Part shown: positions 9,071 to 17,895 of the stretch, piece after piece
How the letters are laid out: the number at the start of each line of letters is the position of its first letter
Numbering within the stretch: position 1 is the stretch's first letter
Origin: Seohaeicola saemankumensis
GTDB lineage: Bacteria; Pseudomonadota; Alphaproteobacteria; Rhodobacterales; Rhodobacteraceae
NCBI RefSeq assembly: GCF_042678485.1
Contig: NZ_JBHTKR010000002.1
Coordinates: 124,001-188,000, forward strand
Length of the DNA: 64,000 nt
Direction of reading: 5' to 3'
Notes under the pieces: model-generated
What the model saw: the letters and a program-made list of their open reading frames with translations, nothing else
The model's database searches: none
Told to the model about the DNA's origin: nothing
Made by a program: the position numbers and the translations under genes

Positions 9071-10345
9071 TTAGGAGAAGAGGTCTATTGAGATTTTGGA
9101 CAGGCGACTGAACAAAGGATCAGTTCCATCGAGTCCCCAGGCACTGGTTTCAGCACACAAGGTGCGAGCTTCCTTCACAGTGAAGCTGACATCTATCGCC
9201 TCCTCGATCAAGTTTAGAAGTCCATCGACGTAGCAAGAGGCAGTGAAAGTTTCGAGGGCGTAAACACGAGCCCGCGCAGCCACGTCAGCCATATGGTCAG
9301 GTTTGTCAATTATTGTTTCAAGCGCCCGCACGATCGCTGGGGCTTGGGGGCGGGCAGGCAGTTTGATGACTACATCATCGGGAATTTCTGAATAAAATCC
9401 AGCGTCGCATACGATAGTTGGCCTTGCAGAAAGCAACGCTACAATTGCTGACATACTGGCTCCTTCAAGTATGGGAAACCTCAAGCAGAGCACGCAGTCT
9501 GACATGCCGATCTCGCGGAGCAAGTGTTCCTCATCTAGCCATCCGGTCATTTGAATTTTTACGTGCAAGGAATCGGCAAGACTCTCAAGTCTTGACCGAG
9601 TTTCATCGTCGATTGGGCCAAGTAAGCGATACTGGCAGTGGGTCCGGAGTCTGTGAGAGGATCCTATTGCTTGAATAATCTCCTCAGGCAGTTTGTTGCT
9701 GTTAACATGGCCAATCGTCACAATATCTATCGGATCTCCTGGCTGACGCTTTCGAGGCGCCGCGGTATTGATGTCCGAGACGGGCAACGGAAGCTCCACA
9801 ACTGGGCCGGGACATGCCGTCTGAGCGAGATCAAGATAGTGTTTCGCATGGACCACCCCCCCGGTCGCCATCGCCATCGGCCAATTAACCATGGAGTTGG
9901 TCCCGATCGTTTCAGGTATTGCGTCTGGCTGAATGGGATGATTTACCAAGGTTTGCAAAAGATATTGATATGAAGCTTTGCCTAGCTCTTGCTCCCATCC
10001 AGCGCCAAGATCACGCAAAAATGCATCGTGAAGAAGAACTAGGCCTGGTCGTTGTGCCAAAATATTGATCGCACCGCCGTGGAAAAGCCAGTAATTGCCA
10101 ATAGCGTAGCAGATATGGTCGTAGTCATAACCGGGTTGCAATTTGAGAAGGTCTTTGGGCCGCAAAATGGGCATGTCCGTGTTCAAAGCTTTTAATTTCG
10201 CCTGCGCGTCCATTTCACTTCGGACGATGGTAACTGCGACACCTCGTTGCACAAGCTCTTTTGCGATAAGTAGGTTAACTCCTGCTATAGCAGATTGGGT
10301 ATTCCACGGCGTAACAAGAATAAGACGAAGGCCACGCGGGTTCAT
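9071..10345 (-). CDS. Glycosyltransferase (GT-B fold, GT4-like)
   Basis: 424 residues. The N-terminus (LRLILVTPWNTQSAIAGVN) and the C-terminal half (VLCLRFPILEGASMSAIVAL, with an E in the usual GT4 donor-binding place) fit a GT4-type retaining transferase. The central segment is less typical, and the C-terminal 60 residues extend past the usual domain. Its ATG overlaps the stop of the upstream GT4 gene by 4 bases, so it belongs to the same translationally coupled set. Base composition is AT-rich compared with the housekeeping genes of the window. Donor sugar unknown. Confidence 0.75.
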   Translation of the reverse strand: MNPRGLRLILVTPWNTQSAIAGVNLLIAKELVQRGVAVTIVRSEMDAQAKLKALNTDMPILRPKDLLKLQPGYDYDHICYAIGNYWLFHGGAINILAQRPGLVLLHDAFLRDLGAGWEQELGKASYQYLLQTLVNHPIQPDAIPETIGTNSMVNWPMAMATGGVVHAKHYLDLAQTACPGPVVELPLPVSDINTAAPRKRQPGDPIDIVTIGHVNSNKLPEEIIQAIGSSHRLRTHCQYRLLGPIDDETRSRLESLADSLHVKIQMTGWLDEEHLLREIGMSDCVLCLRFPILEGASMSAIVALLSARPTIVCDAGFYSEIPDDVVIKLPARPQAPAIVRALETIIDKPDHMADVAARARVYALETFTASCYVDGLLNLIEEAIDVSFTVKEARTLCAETSAWGLDGTDPLFSRLSKISIDLFS

Positions 10346-11379
10346 GACAAAAGCTTTTCGATTGTAGTTTCCCAGTTAATTCCGCGCTTCAACCAAGATT
10401 CTCTACCTTGTAAACCCATATCACGTGATGCGGACGGGGATGATGCAAGCCGGTCAATTGCATCAGCAAGTTGTTTTGCGTCTGGATCGGTGACAAATCC
10501 CGTTTCTCTCTCGCGAACAAGATCAAGGATGCCGCCGGCATCATTTACCGTTATCACTGGCTTGGAAGCTTGAGCGGCTTCCATTGTGACATAGCCAACG
10601 GAGTCTTCGTCAAACGGAATATATGCAACGCCGAGTGAGTGATTCACCAAAGACGCAATCTCTGTCCGCGGGAGGTAACGTAAATCCAGCCTTACCTTAT
10701 CTCCAAGGTTATACTCTGATACTAGAGCTTCCAACTGCGCAGAGTCACTTGGCGAATCTGGTGGACCCGCCACAATTAAACGAACGTCCGACTTGACGTA
10801 TCGCATCGCTTCTACAAGTAGATGCTGTCGCTTTGCGGCATTTACACGACCTCCAGCAAAAATATATCCCTCAGATTCCTTAACACCGAAAATTTCAGGA
10901 TCATTCAAAGGCGGCATCAGGACTTCTGCCGTAAAGCCATTGAATCTTTTCAGTCGGTCGGCGGTGGTTGAGTGAACCGTGTACATGGATCGGCAGCCTT
11001 GGAAGCAATCATCGTCAGCTTTTTGGATAGCTCTCCGGAGAACCGCCCCACGCGCATCCTGAGCAATATTGCTTTGGCCCGCCTCCCACAAATCGTAGGC
11101 CTGCCGATACTGATGGATCAACCACATAACTTTGTTGTCATGCGGCACCAAATAGGCCGGAAATTTCAGACCGATCACCTGGTCAACATTCGTCAGCTTC
11201 AGCCCGCGACAAAGCAGCATCTGTTCTAGTATTTGTTCGGCGGGTTCCCACCGGAAGGGGATGCTGAATAATTCAGCCTCGACTCCGGCCATGTTAAGAT
11301 TTTTCGTGAGATTAAATGCTAAGTCTTCAGCCCCTCCACGGATGAAAGGTGCCATGTTGTTTAGGACAAGAACTTTCAT
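10342..11379 (-). CDS. Glycosyltransferase family 4
   Basis: 345 residues. GT4 features are YIFAGGRVNAAKRQHLLVEA at the start of the donor domain and DEDSVGYVTMEAAQASKP, the EX7E-like donor-binding segment. It has 4-base overlaps both with the preceding GT4 gene (11376-11379) and with the next (10342-10345), so the three transferases are made as a coupled block. It is strikingly similar in layout to the neighbouring 340-residue transferase (both have GGYRF/GGAEDLAF-type starts and a conserved WLIHQYRQAYDLWE / WFIHHARVYYDLWE segment), which suggests an old duplication. Confidence 0.87.
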   Translation of the reverse strand: MKVLVLNNMAPFIRGGAEDLAFNLTKNLNMAGVEAELFSIPFRWEPAEQILEQMLLCRGLKLTNVDQVIGLKFPAYLVPHDNKVMWLIHQYRQAYDLWEAGQSNIAQDARGAVLRRAIQKADDDCFQGCRSMYTVHSTTADRLKRFNGFTAEVLMPPLNDPEIFGVKESEGYIFAGGRVNAAKRQHLLVEAMRYVKSDVRLIVAGPPDSPSDSAQLEALVSEYNLGDKVRLDLRYLPRTEIASLVNHSLGVAYIPFDEDSVGYVTMEAAQASKPVITVNDAGGILDLVRERETGFVTDPDAKQLADAIDRLASSPSASRDMGLQGRESWLKRGINWETTIEKLLS

Positions 11380-12398
11380 TCCATTAGCTTTCTGACGACA
11401 GTGGTCCAGTCGATGCCTAGTTCGGACACGCGATAATGGGCTGCATCTCCAAGCCTTTCCGCAAGTTTGCGGTCAGCCCAAAGTCTATCAAACGTATCGG
11501 CAATAACGCGCGGATCAGGGTCGATCACATATCCCTCAACGCCATCACGAACAAACTCAGTTACACCGCCCCCATCACTTGCAACGATTACACCTTTGCG
11601 TGCATGCGCAGCCTCCAGCGTAGGATATCCATATGAATCCTCGTCTACCGGGAAGTACACAGCGGCCAGAGATGACGCTAGCCGTTCTACCTTCTCTTCC
11701 TCTGATATCCACCTCGCTTCTATTTCCACATTTTTAGTTTTTGCAGCAGCCTTGAGTAGGGTTTTAGTGTACGGTGTTTCCGCTCCACAAAGGCGCAGTT
11801 TTACTGGAGTCTGTGTGTGCTTCATTGCCTCTATCAAAAGATGCTGGCGTTTATGGTGCTCAAGCCTGCAAATACACACAATTTCGTCGCCATAAGTGTC
11901 GCTGTGGAACCGTTCAGGTCGGTGAACTGGTGGATAAAGGGTTTCGCTTGAAAGCCCGTTGAACTCCTGCAAACGCCTGCCCACTACATTAGAATTTGTG
12001 TATAGTTTCCTCGCCTCAGAAAGCGCAGCAGTGTCGGCGCGTATAAGGCGTTTTCGAAAAGTGTCCCAATATGGATTAGGTTCTACCGGTGAATACGGCG
12101 TTTCCCATAAGTCGTAATACACCCGAGCATGATGAATGAACCACGCAACCTTGTTTGGATGTGGAATAACATGGGCCGGCGGGCGAAATGTTATCACCTG
12201 ATCTGCCGTATCAGAAAGATCAAGTAACCGAAACGCCATCATCTGATCGAAAAGGGTTGCAGGGTCATCTGTTGAAGGAAGATAGACAACCTCTACACTA
12301 TGCCCTTGCTCTAATAGAGCCTCTTCAAGCCACTCAACTATAAAGCGATATCCGCCAAAAACCATCGGAACGGCAGAAGATACCAATGCAACCTTCAT
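11376..12398 (-). CDS. Glycosyltransferase family 4
   Basis: 340 residues. The donor domain begins EIVCICRLEHHKRQHLLIEA, and the EX7E-like segment is DEDSYGYPTLEAAHARKG. It pairs with the 345-residue transferase just downstream, sharing motifs along most of its length, so the two are probably paralogues adding related sugars, possibly perosamine or rhamnose residues. The start codon is 5 bases after the stop of the acetyltransferase gene. Family membership is clear; the linkage made is unknown. Confidence 0.87.
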   Translation of the reverse strand: MKVALVSSAVPMVFGGYRFIVEWLEEALLEQGHSVEVVYLPSTDDPATLFDQMMAFRLLDLSDTADQVITFRPPAHVIPHPNKVAWFIHHARVYYDLWETPYSPVEPNPYWDTFRKRLIRADTAALSEARKLYTNSNVVGRRLQEFNGLSSETLYPPVHRPERFHSDTYGDEIVCICRLEHHKRQHLLIEAMKHTQTPVKLRLCGAETPYTKTLLKAAAKTKNVEIEARWISEEEKVERLASSLAAVYFPVDEDSYGYPTLEAAHARKGVIVASDGGGVTEFVRDGVEGYVIDPDPRVIADTFDRLWADRKLAERLGDAAHYRVSELGIDWTTVVRKLME

Positions 12399-12403
12399 TT
12401 ACG

Positions 12404-13039
12404 TCACCTAATTATAGGTCGCGCGGGAACACCAACTACCGTTACGCCTGCCGCGATGTTTGATATAACTGCAGCAGCTGCTCCGACAACGGTGCCTTTT
12501 CCGATCACGTTGTTTGGGGTGACCGATGCCCCTGTCCCGACGAACACTTCGTCTTCCAACCGCACTCTACCTCCAAGAACCGAACCCGGAGCCACATGGC
12601 ACGCTATCCCGACCCTGCAGTCATGTTCAACAACTGCATTCGTATTAACAATACAGTGATCGCCGATGTCTGCTTCTGCATTAATAACTGCCCCGGGCAT
12701 TATCAAAATGCCTCGGCCGAGCGTTGCGGATGGAGAAACACATGCACGTGGGCTAATAGCATTTGCCAAACGAAAACCTGATATTTGCAGGTCCGCGCCC
12801 AATTTGGCACGCAGTGAGTTCTGACCGATGGCGACAAAACCCCACTTTACACCTCTGTCTAAGAATGCCCGCTGGCTATCCTCATCACGGTGCACAGGAA
12901 CCCCAAGTACGTTATTTTCTTTGGCGTATGGGTCTATGCAAGCTACAGGATCAAATAACCCTCGCGCTCGAAATACTTCAATACAAACCTTAGCATGGCC
13001 GCCTGCGCCAAGCAAAATCACGGGTTCAGCAGCGCTCAC
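12404..13039 (-). CDS. NeuD/PglD-family sugar O/N-acetyltransferase (possible GDP-perosamine N-acetyltransferase)
   Basis: 211 residues: an N-terminal Rossmann-like part (VILLGAGGHAKVCIEVF) followed by left-handed beta-helix hexapeptide repeats (for example AVINAEADIGDHCIVNTNAV and GRVRLEDEVFVGTGASVTPN). This is the architecture of NeuD, PglD and PerB. Because per, gmd and manC share the locus, acetylation of the 4-amino group of GDP-perosamine is the most natural job, but O-acetylation of another sugar is possible. The start overlaps the FkbM methyltransferase stop (13036) by 4 bases. Confidence 0.8.
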   Translation of the reverse strand: MSAAEPVILLGAGGHAKVCIEVFRARGLFDPVACIDPYAKENNVLGVPVHRDEDSQRAFLDRGVKWGFVAIGQNSLRAKLGADLQISGFRLANAISPRACVSPSATLGRGILIMPGAVINAEADIGDHCIVNTNAVVEHDCRVGIACHVAPGSVLGGRVRLEDEVFVGTGASVTPNNVIGKGTVVGAAAAVISNIAAGVTVVGVPARPIIR

Positions 13040-14298
13040 GATTGCGGTATCCTTGTAATTCTCGATGAACTGCCTCGTGCGAATACCAAGTTCAAGGAAT
13101 GAACCTTCGCAAGCTCGATCTCAGATCTCAATGGCCTGCAAGCAGCTGACATTTCATCTATTTCGAATATTTGATCAAAGCCGCGATCTCTAAACGCGCC
13201 CAACCATTGATTAATCGTCTTATTTATCCGTACTAGATGCGACGGACCGAACTCAACAATTAGTATTATTTCAGGGTTTTCCTCTATGACACGCGTCATG
13301 CCCTGCAATACTAGAAGTTCAGCACCCTCGACATCTACCTTGACCAAGGAGATATTATCACCAGCGGAAACAATTTCATCAATGGGGGCGGTTTGGACTT
13401 TTATTTCCCGCGACTCTTCAGAGAGCGAAACCAAAGACGAATGCCCACTTATCTCTGCAAGGTGAAAGGTTGATGTCCCGACCCTGTCTGAAGCAGCCAT
13501 TTGTAAAACGTCACAATTTTTTAGAAGGCCGTTTGTTGAAAGCGTGCGTCGAATGCAGTCGACCAAGAGTTCTGAAGCTTCTATTGCGAGCACTTTACCC
13601 GATGCACCAACGGCGCGACCCATCGTCAATGTCAAAAGGCCGACTTGTGCGCCAACATCGATAACATGATCGCCAGGCTTAATTATTGATTCGATAACCC
13701 GACAAGTTCCAGGCTCGTAGGCTCCGCCCTCCAATATGTGTATAATTAGATGATATTCATTTTGGGGACATATCACATATCCATAGGGTGTTCTTACCGC
13801 TACGCGTTCATCCACAAGCTGGATAAGGTTGCGGTTGACCAGCATATCGACGCGTGCGCGAAGAACTTGCATATCTGCAGACAATGCCGAAACACCTAAT
13901 TCAATATCGCGGAGCTTTTGGGTGATCTCAGCTTGACCTAAAGCAAAGCCTGACGAGGCATGCGCTTGCCTGAGTCTTGCAGCACGCCTTGCCTGCGATT
14001 TCTTGCGTACTTGGCGCAGACTATTCCGGAGTTGATTAACTCTACTAAGCAAAAAGATTTCGAATTTTCTAATAAGTTTTTTTGTTTTAGGAGCCTTTTT
14101 TCCTGCGAGTGTAGCACTAGCCGTTGAGTCTTGCGCTTGATAGCAAGTGCCAAGCGTTCTTTCGGAAACCACAGACCCAAAAACCGCAGAGCAAAACGCA
14201 CGGGCTTGCGCTTTTTTATTTGCAGCAGCCATTTTCATATCACGCGTTTCGTCTGCACGATTATCACTCTGGTTGATGGTCACGTATTTTTTCCACAT
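13036..14298 (-). CDS. FkbM-family SAM-dependent methyltransferase with N-terminal coiled-coil region
   Basis: 420 residues. Residues 1-165 are basic and heptad-like with no recognised domain. An FkbM domain follows from about 170, with the SAM-binding segment HVIDVGAQVGLLTL (D214) and VKVDVEGAELLVLQGM. FkbM enzymes O-methylate sugars or natural products; here a capping or side-chain methyl on the polysaccharide is plausible. Neither the ATG at 14298 nor the one at 14238 (MKMAAANKK) has a good ribosome site, so the N-terminus is uncertain. The gene is AT-rich. The coiled-coil N-terminus might measure chain length, as in some O-antigen terminating enzymes, but this is a guess. Confidence 0.78.
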   Translation of the reverse strand: MWKKYVTINQSDNRADETRDMKMAAANKKAQARAFCSAVFGSVVSERTLGTCYQAQDSTASATLAGKKAPKTKKLIRKFEIFLLSRVNQLRNSLRQVRKKSQARRAARLRQAHASSGFALGQAEITQKLRDIELGVSALSADMQVLRARVDMLVNRNLIQLVDERVAVRTPYGYVICPQNEYHLIIHILEGGAYEPGTCRVIESIIKPGDHVIDVGAQVGLLTLTMGRAVGASGKVLAIEASELLVDCIRRTLSTNGLLKNCDVLQMAASDRVGTSTFHLAEISGHSSLVSLSEESREIKVQTAPIDEIVSAGDNISLVKVDVEGAELLVLQGMTRVIEENPEIILIVEFGPSHLVRINKTINQWLGAFRDRGFDQIFEIDEMSAACRPLRSEIELAKVHSLNLVFARGSSSRITRIPQS

Positions 14299-14355
14299 TT
14301 GTTCGGGCGATTGGTGTGCAACTAGCTATTTATGAAAATTTTTTTATCGGTGCGC

Positions 14356-15252
14356 CTAGCCGCTCAACATCCATTCTAGCGTCTGCTCAAATGGACGCAG
14401 TTTGAGAGGGCCAATTATGGCTTCGAGACGCGCCGCGTCACCCTTTAAGATTTTAACTTCATCGTAACGTACAAAAGCAGGGTTTACAACAAGCTCAATC
14501 TCGTGGCCTGTAATTTTACAGCACATATCAACTATATCTTTCAATGAGAGAGTCTGCCCCGAACAAACATTCAAGATCTTACCGTGCGCATCTCGGGATT
14601 CTAGTAGAGCGCTATAAACGCGCGCAACGTCTCGCACATCGGATAAATCACGTTGGACTTCTAGATTGCCAAGTTCGATATGCGCTGCGCGGCTGCGAAA
14701 ATGCGACACGATTTTGGGAACAAGAAACTTGGGGTCCTGACCGACACCGGTGTAGTTGAAAGGGCGCGTTATCACGATGGGTAGGTCGTCGGCAAACAGC
14801 CTACTGGCATATTCCATCGCCAGCTTCGAGACGCCATAATCATTGGCTGGGCTGGCTGGTGTGTCCTCGGTTATCGGGGTCTGGCGGGCGTTGCCATAGA
14901 CGTTCGCGCTGGAGGCCAGCACGACACCACGCTGGCCATGTCCGCCGCGGGAGAGCGCTTCCAGCAGGTTGCGCGTGCCAAGCAGGTTAACATGGTAGAA
15001 ATCGTCAACGCTGCCATGCCCCACAAAGGCGATCCCGGCCAGATGCACCACGGCATCGGGGCGGACATCATCAACGAGTTGCGAAACAGAGACGGCATCG
15101 GTCAGGTCAGCTACTCTGTCAAGGGGGCCCATATCCTCGGTAGGATGTGAGCACGCCCCCCATACGTCCCAGCCCGCAGTCGCCAAAGCTTCTGCCACAT
15201 AATGGCCAGTGAAGCCATAGCGACCTGTGACCAGTGCCCTTCCTTTCGACAT
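14356..15252 (-). CDS. rmd: GDP-4-dehydro-6-deoxy-D-mannose reductase-like SDR
   Basis: 298 residues, extended short-chain dehydrogenase. The nucleotide-binding glycine motif is TGRYGFTG, the catalytic Ser region is ASSANVYGNA, and the Tyr-Lys pair is YGVSK. Rmd reduces GDP-4-keto-6-deoxymannose to GDP-D-rhamnose. It is immediately downstream of gmd, with the gmd stop and this start sharing one base (TGATG), which strongly favours this substrate over other epimerase/dehydratase options. Together with per this gives two competing fates for the Gmd product. Confidence 0.83.
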   Translation of the reverse strand: MSKGRALVTGRYGFTGHYVAEALATAGWDVWGACSHPTEDMGPLDRVADLTDAVSVSQLVDDVRPDAVVHLAGIAFVGHGSVDDFYHVNLLGTRNLLEALSRGGHGQRGVVLASSANVYGNARQTPITEDTPASPANDYGVSKLAMEYASRLFADDLPIVITRPFNYTGVGQDPKFLVPKIVSHFRSRAAHIELGNLEVQRDLSDVRDVARVYSALLESRDAHGKILNVCSGQTLSLKDIVDMCCKITGHEIELVVNPAFVRYDEVKILKGDAARLEAIIGPLKLRPFEQTLEWMLSG

Positions 15253-16289
15253 CAGAATGATATTCCTTTAGCATTCCTTTCCAGATCGGCTTTCACCATC
15301 ATCGCGCAAAGCTGCTCAAGGCTGGTCTTTGGCGCCCAGCCCAATTCTATCTTTGCCTTGCTCGGATCGCCGATCAGAAGGTCCACCTCGGCAGGCCGAT
15401 AGAATTTTTTGCTGATGCGAACGAGGGTTCGCTTGCTCTCGACATCAATCGCCACTTCATCTTCATCTTTTCCCTCAAAGCGCAGCTCGATACCCGCAGC
15501 TTTGAAGGCCATGCTTACAAAGTCGCGCACGGTCTCGGTGCGGTTGGTGGCCAGAACGAAGGTGCTCGGTGCATCCGCCTGCAGGATGCGCCACATGCCT
15601 TCTACGTAATCCTTTGCATAGCCCCAGTCGCGCTTGGCATCGAGGTTACCCAATTCGAGACAGGCAAGCTTACCGTGTTTGATCTTGGCGACGCTGTCCG
15701 TGATCTTGCGCGTCACGAACTCCAGCCCGCGTAAAGGGCTTTCATGATTGAACAGAATTCCGGAAGAGGCAAAGATATCATAGCTTTCGCGATAGTTGAT
15801 CGTCATCCAGTGCCCGTAAAGCTTGGCAACGCCATAAGGGGAGCGCGGCCAGAACGGTGTGGTTTCGCGTTGCGGAATTTCCTGAACCTTTCCGAACATC
15901 TCCGATGTGGACGCCTGATAGAAGCGGATCCTGGGGTTCACGATGCGGGTCGCTTCAAGCATATTCAGCACGCCTATTCCCGTGATCTGGGATGTCGTCT
16001 GGGGCTGATCGAAGGACACGCCCACGAAACTTTGCGCCGCCAGATTGTAGATCTCGTCAGGCTCCGTGCGCTGGAGCAGCCGAATTGCCGATCCCATATC
16101 CGTAAGGTCGAACTCTTCCAGGTGAAGGTTTGGGTGGTTCCTGATGCCCAACTCTTCAATACGCCAGAAGTTCGTGGTGACCACACGGCGGAAGGTGCCA
16201 ACGACTTTGTATCCCTTTTGCAGCAGCAGTTCGGCAAGATAAGCGCCATCTTGTCCGGTGATACCTGTAACGAGGGCTGTCTTTGTCAT
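15252..16289 (-). CDS. gmd: GDP-mannose 4,6-dehydratase
   Basis: 345 residues. The start KTALVTGITGQDGAYLAELL, the segment STSEMFG, and YGVAKLYGHW carry the nucleotide-binding and catalytic residues of Gmd. It converts GDP-D-mannose to GDP-4-keto-6-deoxy-D-mannose, the branch point to GDP-perosamine, GDP-rhamnose and GDP-fucose. I prefer the ATG at 16289 (MTKTALVTG) because AAGGA lies nine bases before it, whereas it directly abuts the alternative ATG at 16298. Its substrate comes from ManC encoded just upstream. GC content is back to the genomic norm here. Confidence 0.95.
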   Translation of the reverse strand: MTKTALVTGITGQDGAYLAELLLQKGYKVVGTFRRVVTTNFWRIEELGIRNHPNLHLEEFDLTDMGSAIRLLQRTEPDEIYNLAAQSFVGVSFDQPQTTSQITGIGVLNMLEATRIVNPRIRFYQASTSEMFGKVQEIPQRETTPFWPRSPYGVAKLYGHWMTINYRESYDIFASSGILFNHESPLRGLEFVTRKITDSVAKIKHGKLACLELGNLDAKRDWGYAKDYVEGMWRILQADAPSTFVLATNRTETVRDFVSMAFKAAGIELRFEGKDEDEVAIDVESKRTLVRISKKFYRPAEVDLLIGDPSKAKIELGWAPKTSLEQLCAMMVKADLERNAKGISF

Positions 16290-16419
16290 GTTCGGCATTC
16301 CTTAGCTTGATGCAATTCAGCGATCTGTTTGTTGCGCGGATGTGTTGATGTGCTCTGGCTTGTCCAAAAGCACGTCAAAGCGCGGATTGTAATGTTTCGG
16401 CAGGAAAAATTCGGGTGTG

Positions 16420-17895
16420 TCACTGCCGAGAATATACATCCTCATATCGAATTATATCGTCTTCTCCCAGATAACTTCCGGTTTGGACCTCTATCAAAAC
16501 CATCGGGACCTTGCCTGGATTTTCCAACCTGTGAACCGATCCGAGAGGGATATAAATGGATTGGTTTTCGGTCAGGAGTTGCACTGTCTCGTCGACGGTC
16601 ACACGCGCTGTCCCGTGCACGACGATCCAATGCTCCGATCTGTGAAAGTGGCTTTGCAGGCTCAGGGCTGCCCCCGGGTGCACCACGATGCGCTTCACCT
16701 GAAAGCGGTTTCCGGACGCGATGCTTTCGAAGTGCCCCCATGGCCTGTGGTCGCTTGCAAACATCGTGGCTTGTTTCGCGCCACGCTCCTGCAACCGTTC
16801 CACCACTTCCTTCACGCGCTGGCTGTCGGATTTCCTTGCGACAAGAACAGCATCAGGCATCGCAATCGCGATCATCTCTTCAAGACCAATGCCGACCAGT
16901 TCCAGGCCCGGAACCTCACTTCTCAGGAGTGTGTCCTTGCAGTCGATCGCAGTGGCATGTTCTGACAGGGCATTGCCCGATGCGTCTTTGCCGACTTCAT
17001 TGTAAACGGATTCCCAGCTGCCCAGGTCCGACCAGGAGGCATGGTAGGGCATCACGGCAAGGTTTTTCGCCTTCTCCATGATCGCATAGTCGATTGACGT
17101 GTTTTCAAGGCGCGCCCAAGGCTCTGATCCCAATCGTGTAAAGCTCAGGTCCGAAGCGGCTGTCTGGACAGCCTCACGAACGCCCGCAAGCGTTTCTGGA
17201 GCATGTTCTTGGAAGGCCTCTACCAACGCGCTGGGTTTGAACAGGAAGATGCCTGCGTTCCAAAGGAAACGCCCGCTGTCCACCATCTTTCCGGCCGCTG
17301 CCAGATTGGGCTTCTCGACGAAACGTGCAAGGGTCTGCGGCGTTTCTGCATCAGCTTTGGCACCCTCGGCCAGTTCGAGATAGCCATAGCCAGTCTCGGG
17401 GCGTGTGGGGCGAATGCCGAATGTGACAAGCCTGCCGTCCATAGCGGTCGGGGCCGCGGCAATGACGGCATTCTGGAATCTGTCCGTCTCGGCGATGACG
17501 TGATCCGAGGGCATGACCAGCATCAGGCAATCCGGGTCGCTTTCCAGCAAGGACAAAGCCGCAGCCAGAACAGATGCCGCGGTGTTGCGTGATTCCGGCT
17601 CGACCAGGATCCTGGTCGGTAGGGTTTCCATCGTGGCAAGTTGCTCAACCACTAAAAACCGGAAAGGATCGCCTGTCACCACCATGGGTGCCGCAAACTC
17701 TGGCCCGGAACAGATCGAGGCCGCTGATTGAAAGAGGCTCTTGTCATTGATCAGCTTCGAAAACTGCTTTGGATAGCTTTTCCGAGACACTGGCCAAAGA
17801 CGGGTTCCAGCACCGCCACACAAGATCACGGGTACAATGCTTTTTTGGTCAACCATGCTACTTTTCTCACTTTTCAACTTTGCAATTTCATTCAT
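16420..17895 (-). CDS. manC: Mannose-1-phosphate guanylyltransferase / mannose-6-phosphate isomerase
   Basis: 491 residues, the bifunctional type: a nucleotidyltransferase domain (VILCGGAGTRLWPVSRKSYP) over the first ~290 residues and a C-terminal cupin isomerase domain (WGHFESIASGNRFQVKRI, QSHFHRSEHWIVVHGTARV). It makes GDP-mannose for Gmd. The start at 17895 overlaps the upstream glycosyltransferase stop as ATGA. A second in-frame ATG at 17856 (MVDQKSIVPV) would also fit the family, so the first 13 residues are uncertain. A 130-base gap separates it from gmd. Confidence 0.95.
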   Translation of the reverse strand: MNEIAKLKSEKSSMVDQKSIVPVILCGGAGTRLWPVSRKSYPKQFSKLINDKSLFQSAASICSGPEFAAPMVVTGDPFRFLVVEQLATMETLPTRILVEPESRNTAASVLAAALSLLESDPDCLMLVMPSDHVIAETDRFQNAVIAAAPTAMDGRLVTFGIRPTRPETGYGYLELAEGAKADAETPQTLARFVEKPNLAAAGKMVDSGRFLWNAGIFLFKPSALVEAFQEHAPETLAGVREAVQTAASDLSFTRLGSEPWARLENTSIDYAIMEKAKNLAVMPYHASWSDLGSWESVYNEVGKDASGNALSEHATAIDCKDTLLRSEVPGLELVGIGLEEMIAIAMPDAVLVARKSDSQRVKEVVERLQERGAKQATMFASDHRPWGHFESIASGNRFQVKRIVVHPGAALSLQSHFHRSEHWIVVHGTARVTVDETVQLLTENQSIYIPLGSVHRLENPGKVPMVLIEVQTGSYLGEDDIIRYEDVYSRQ

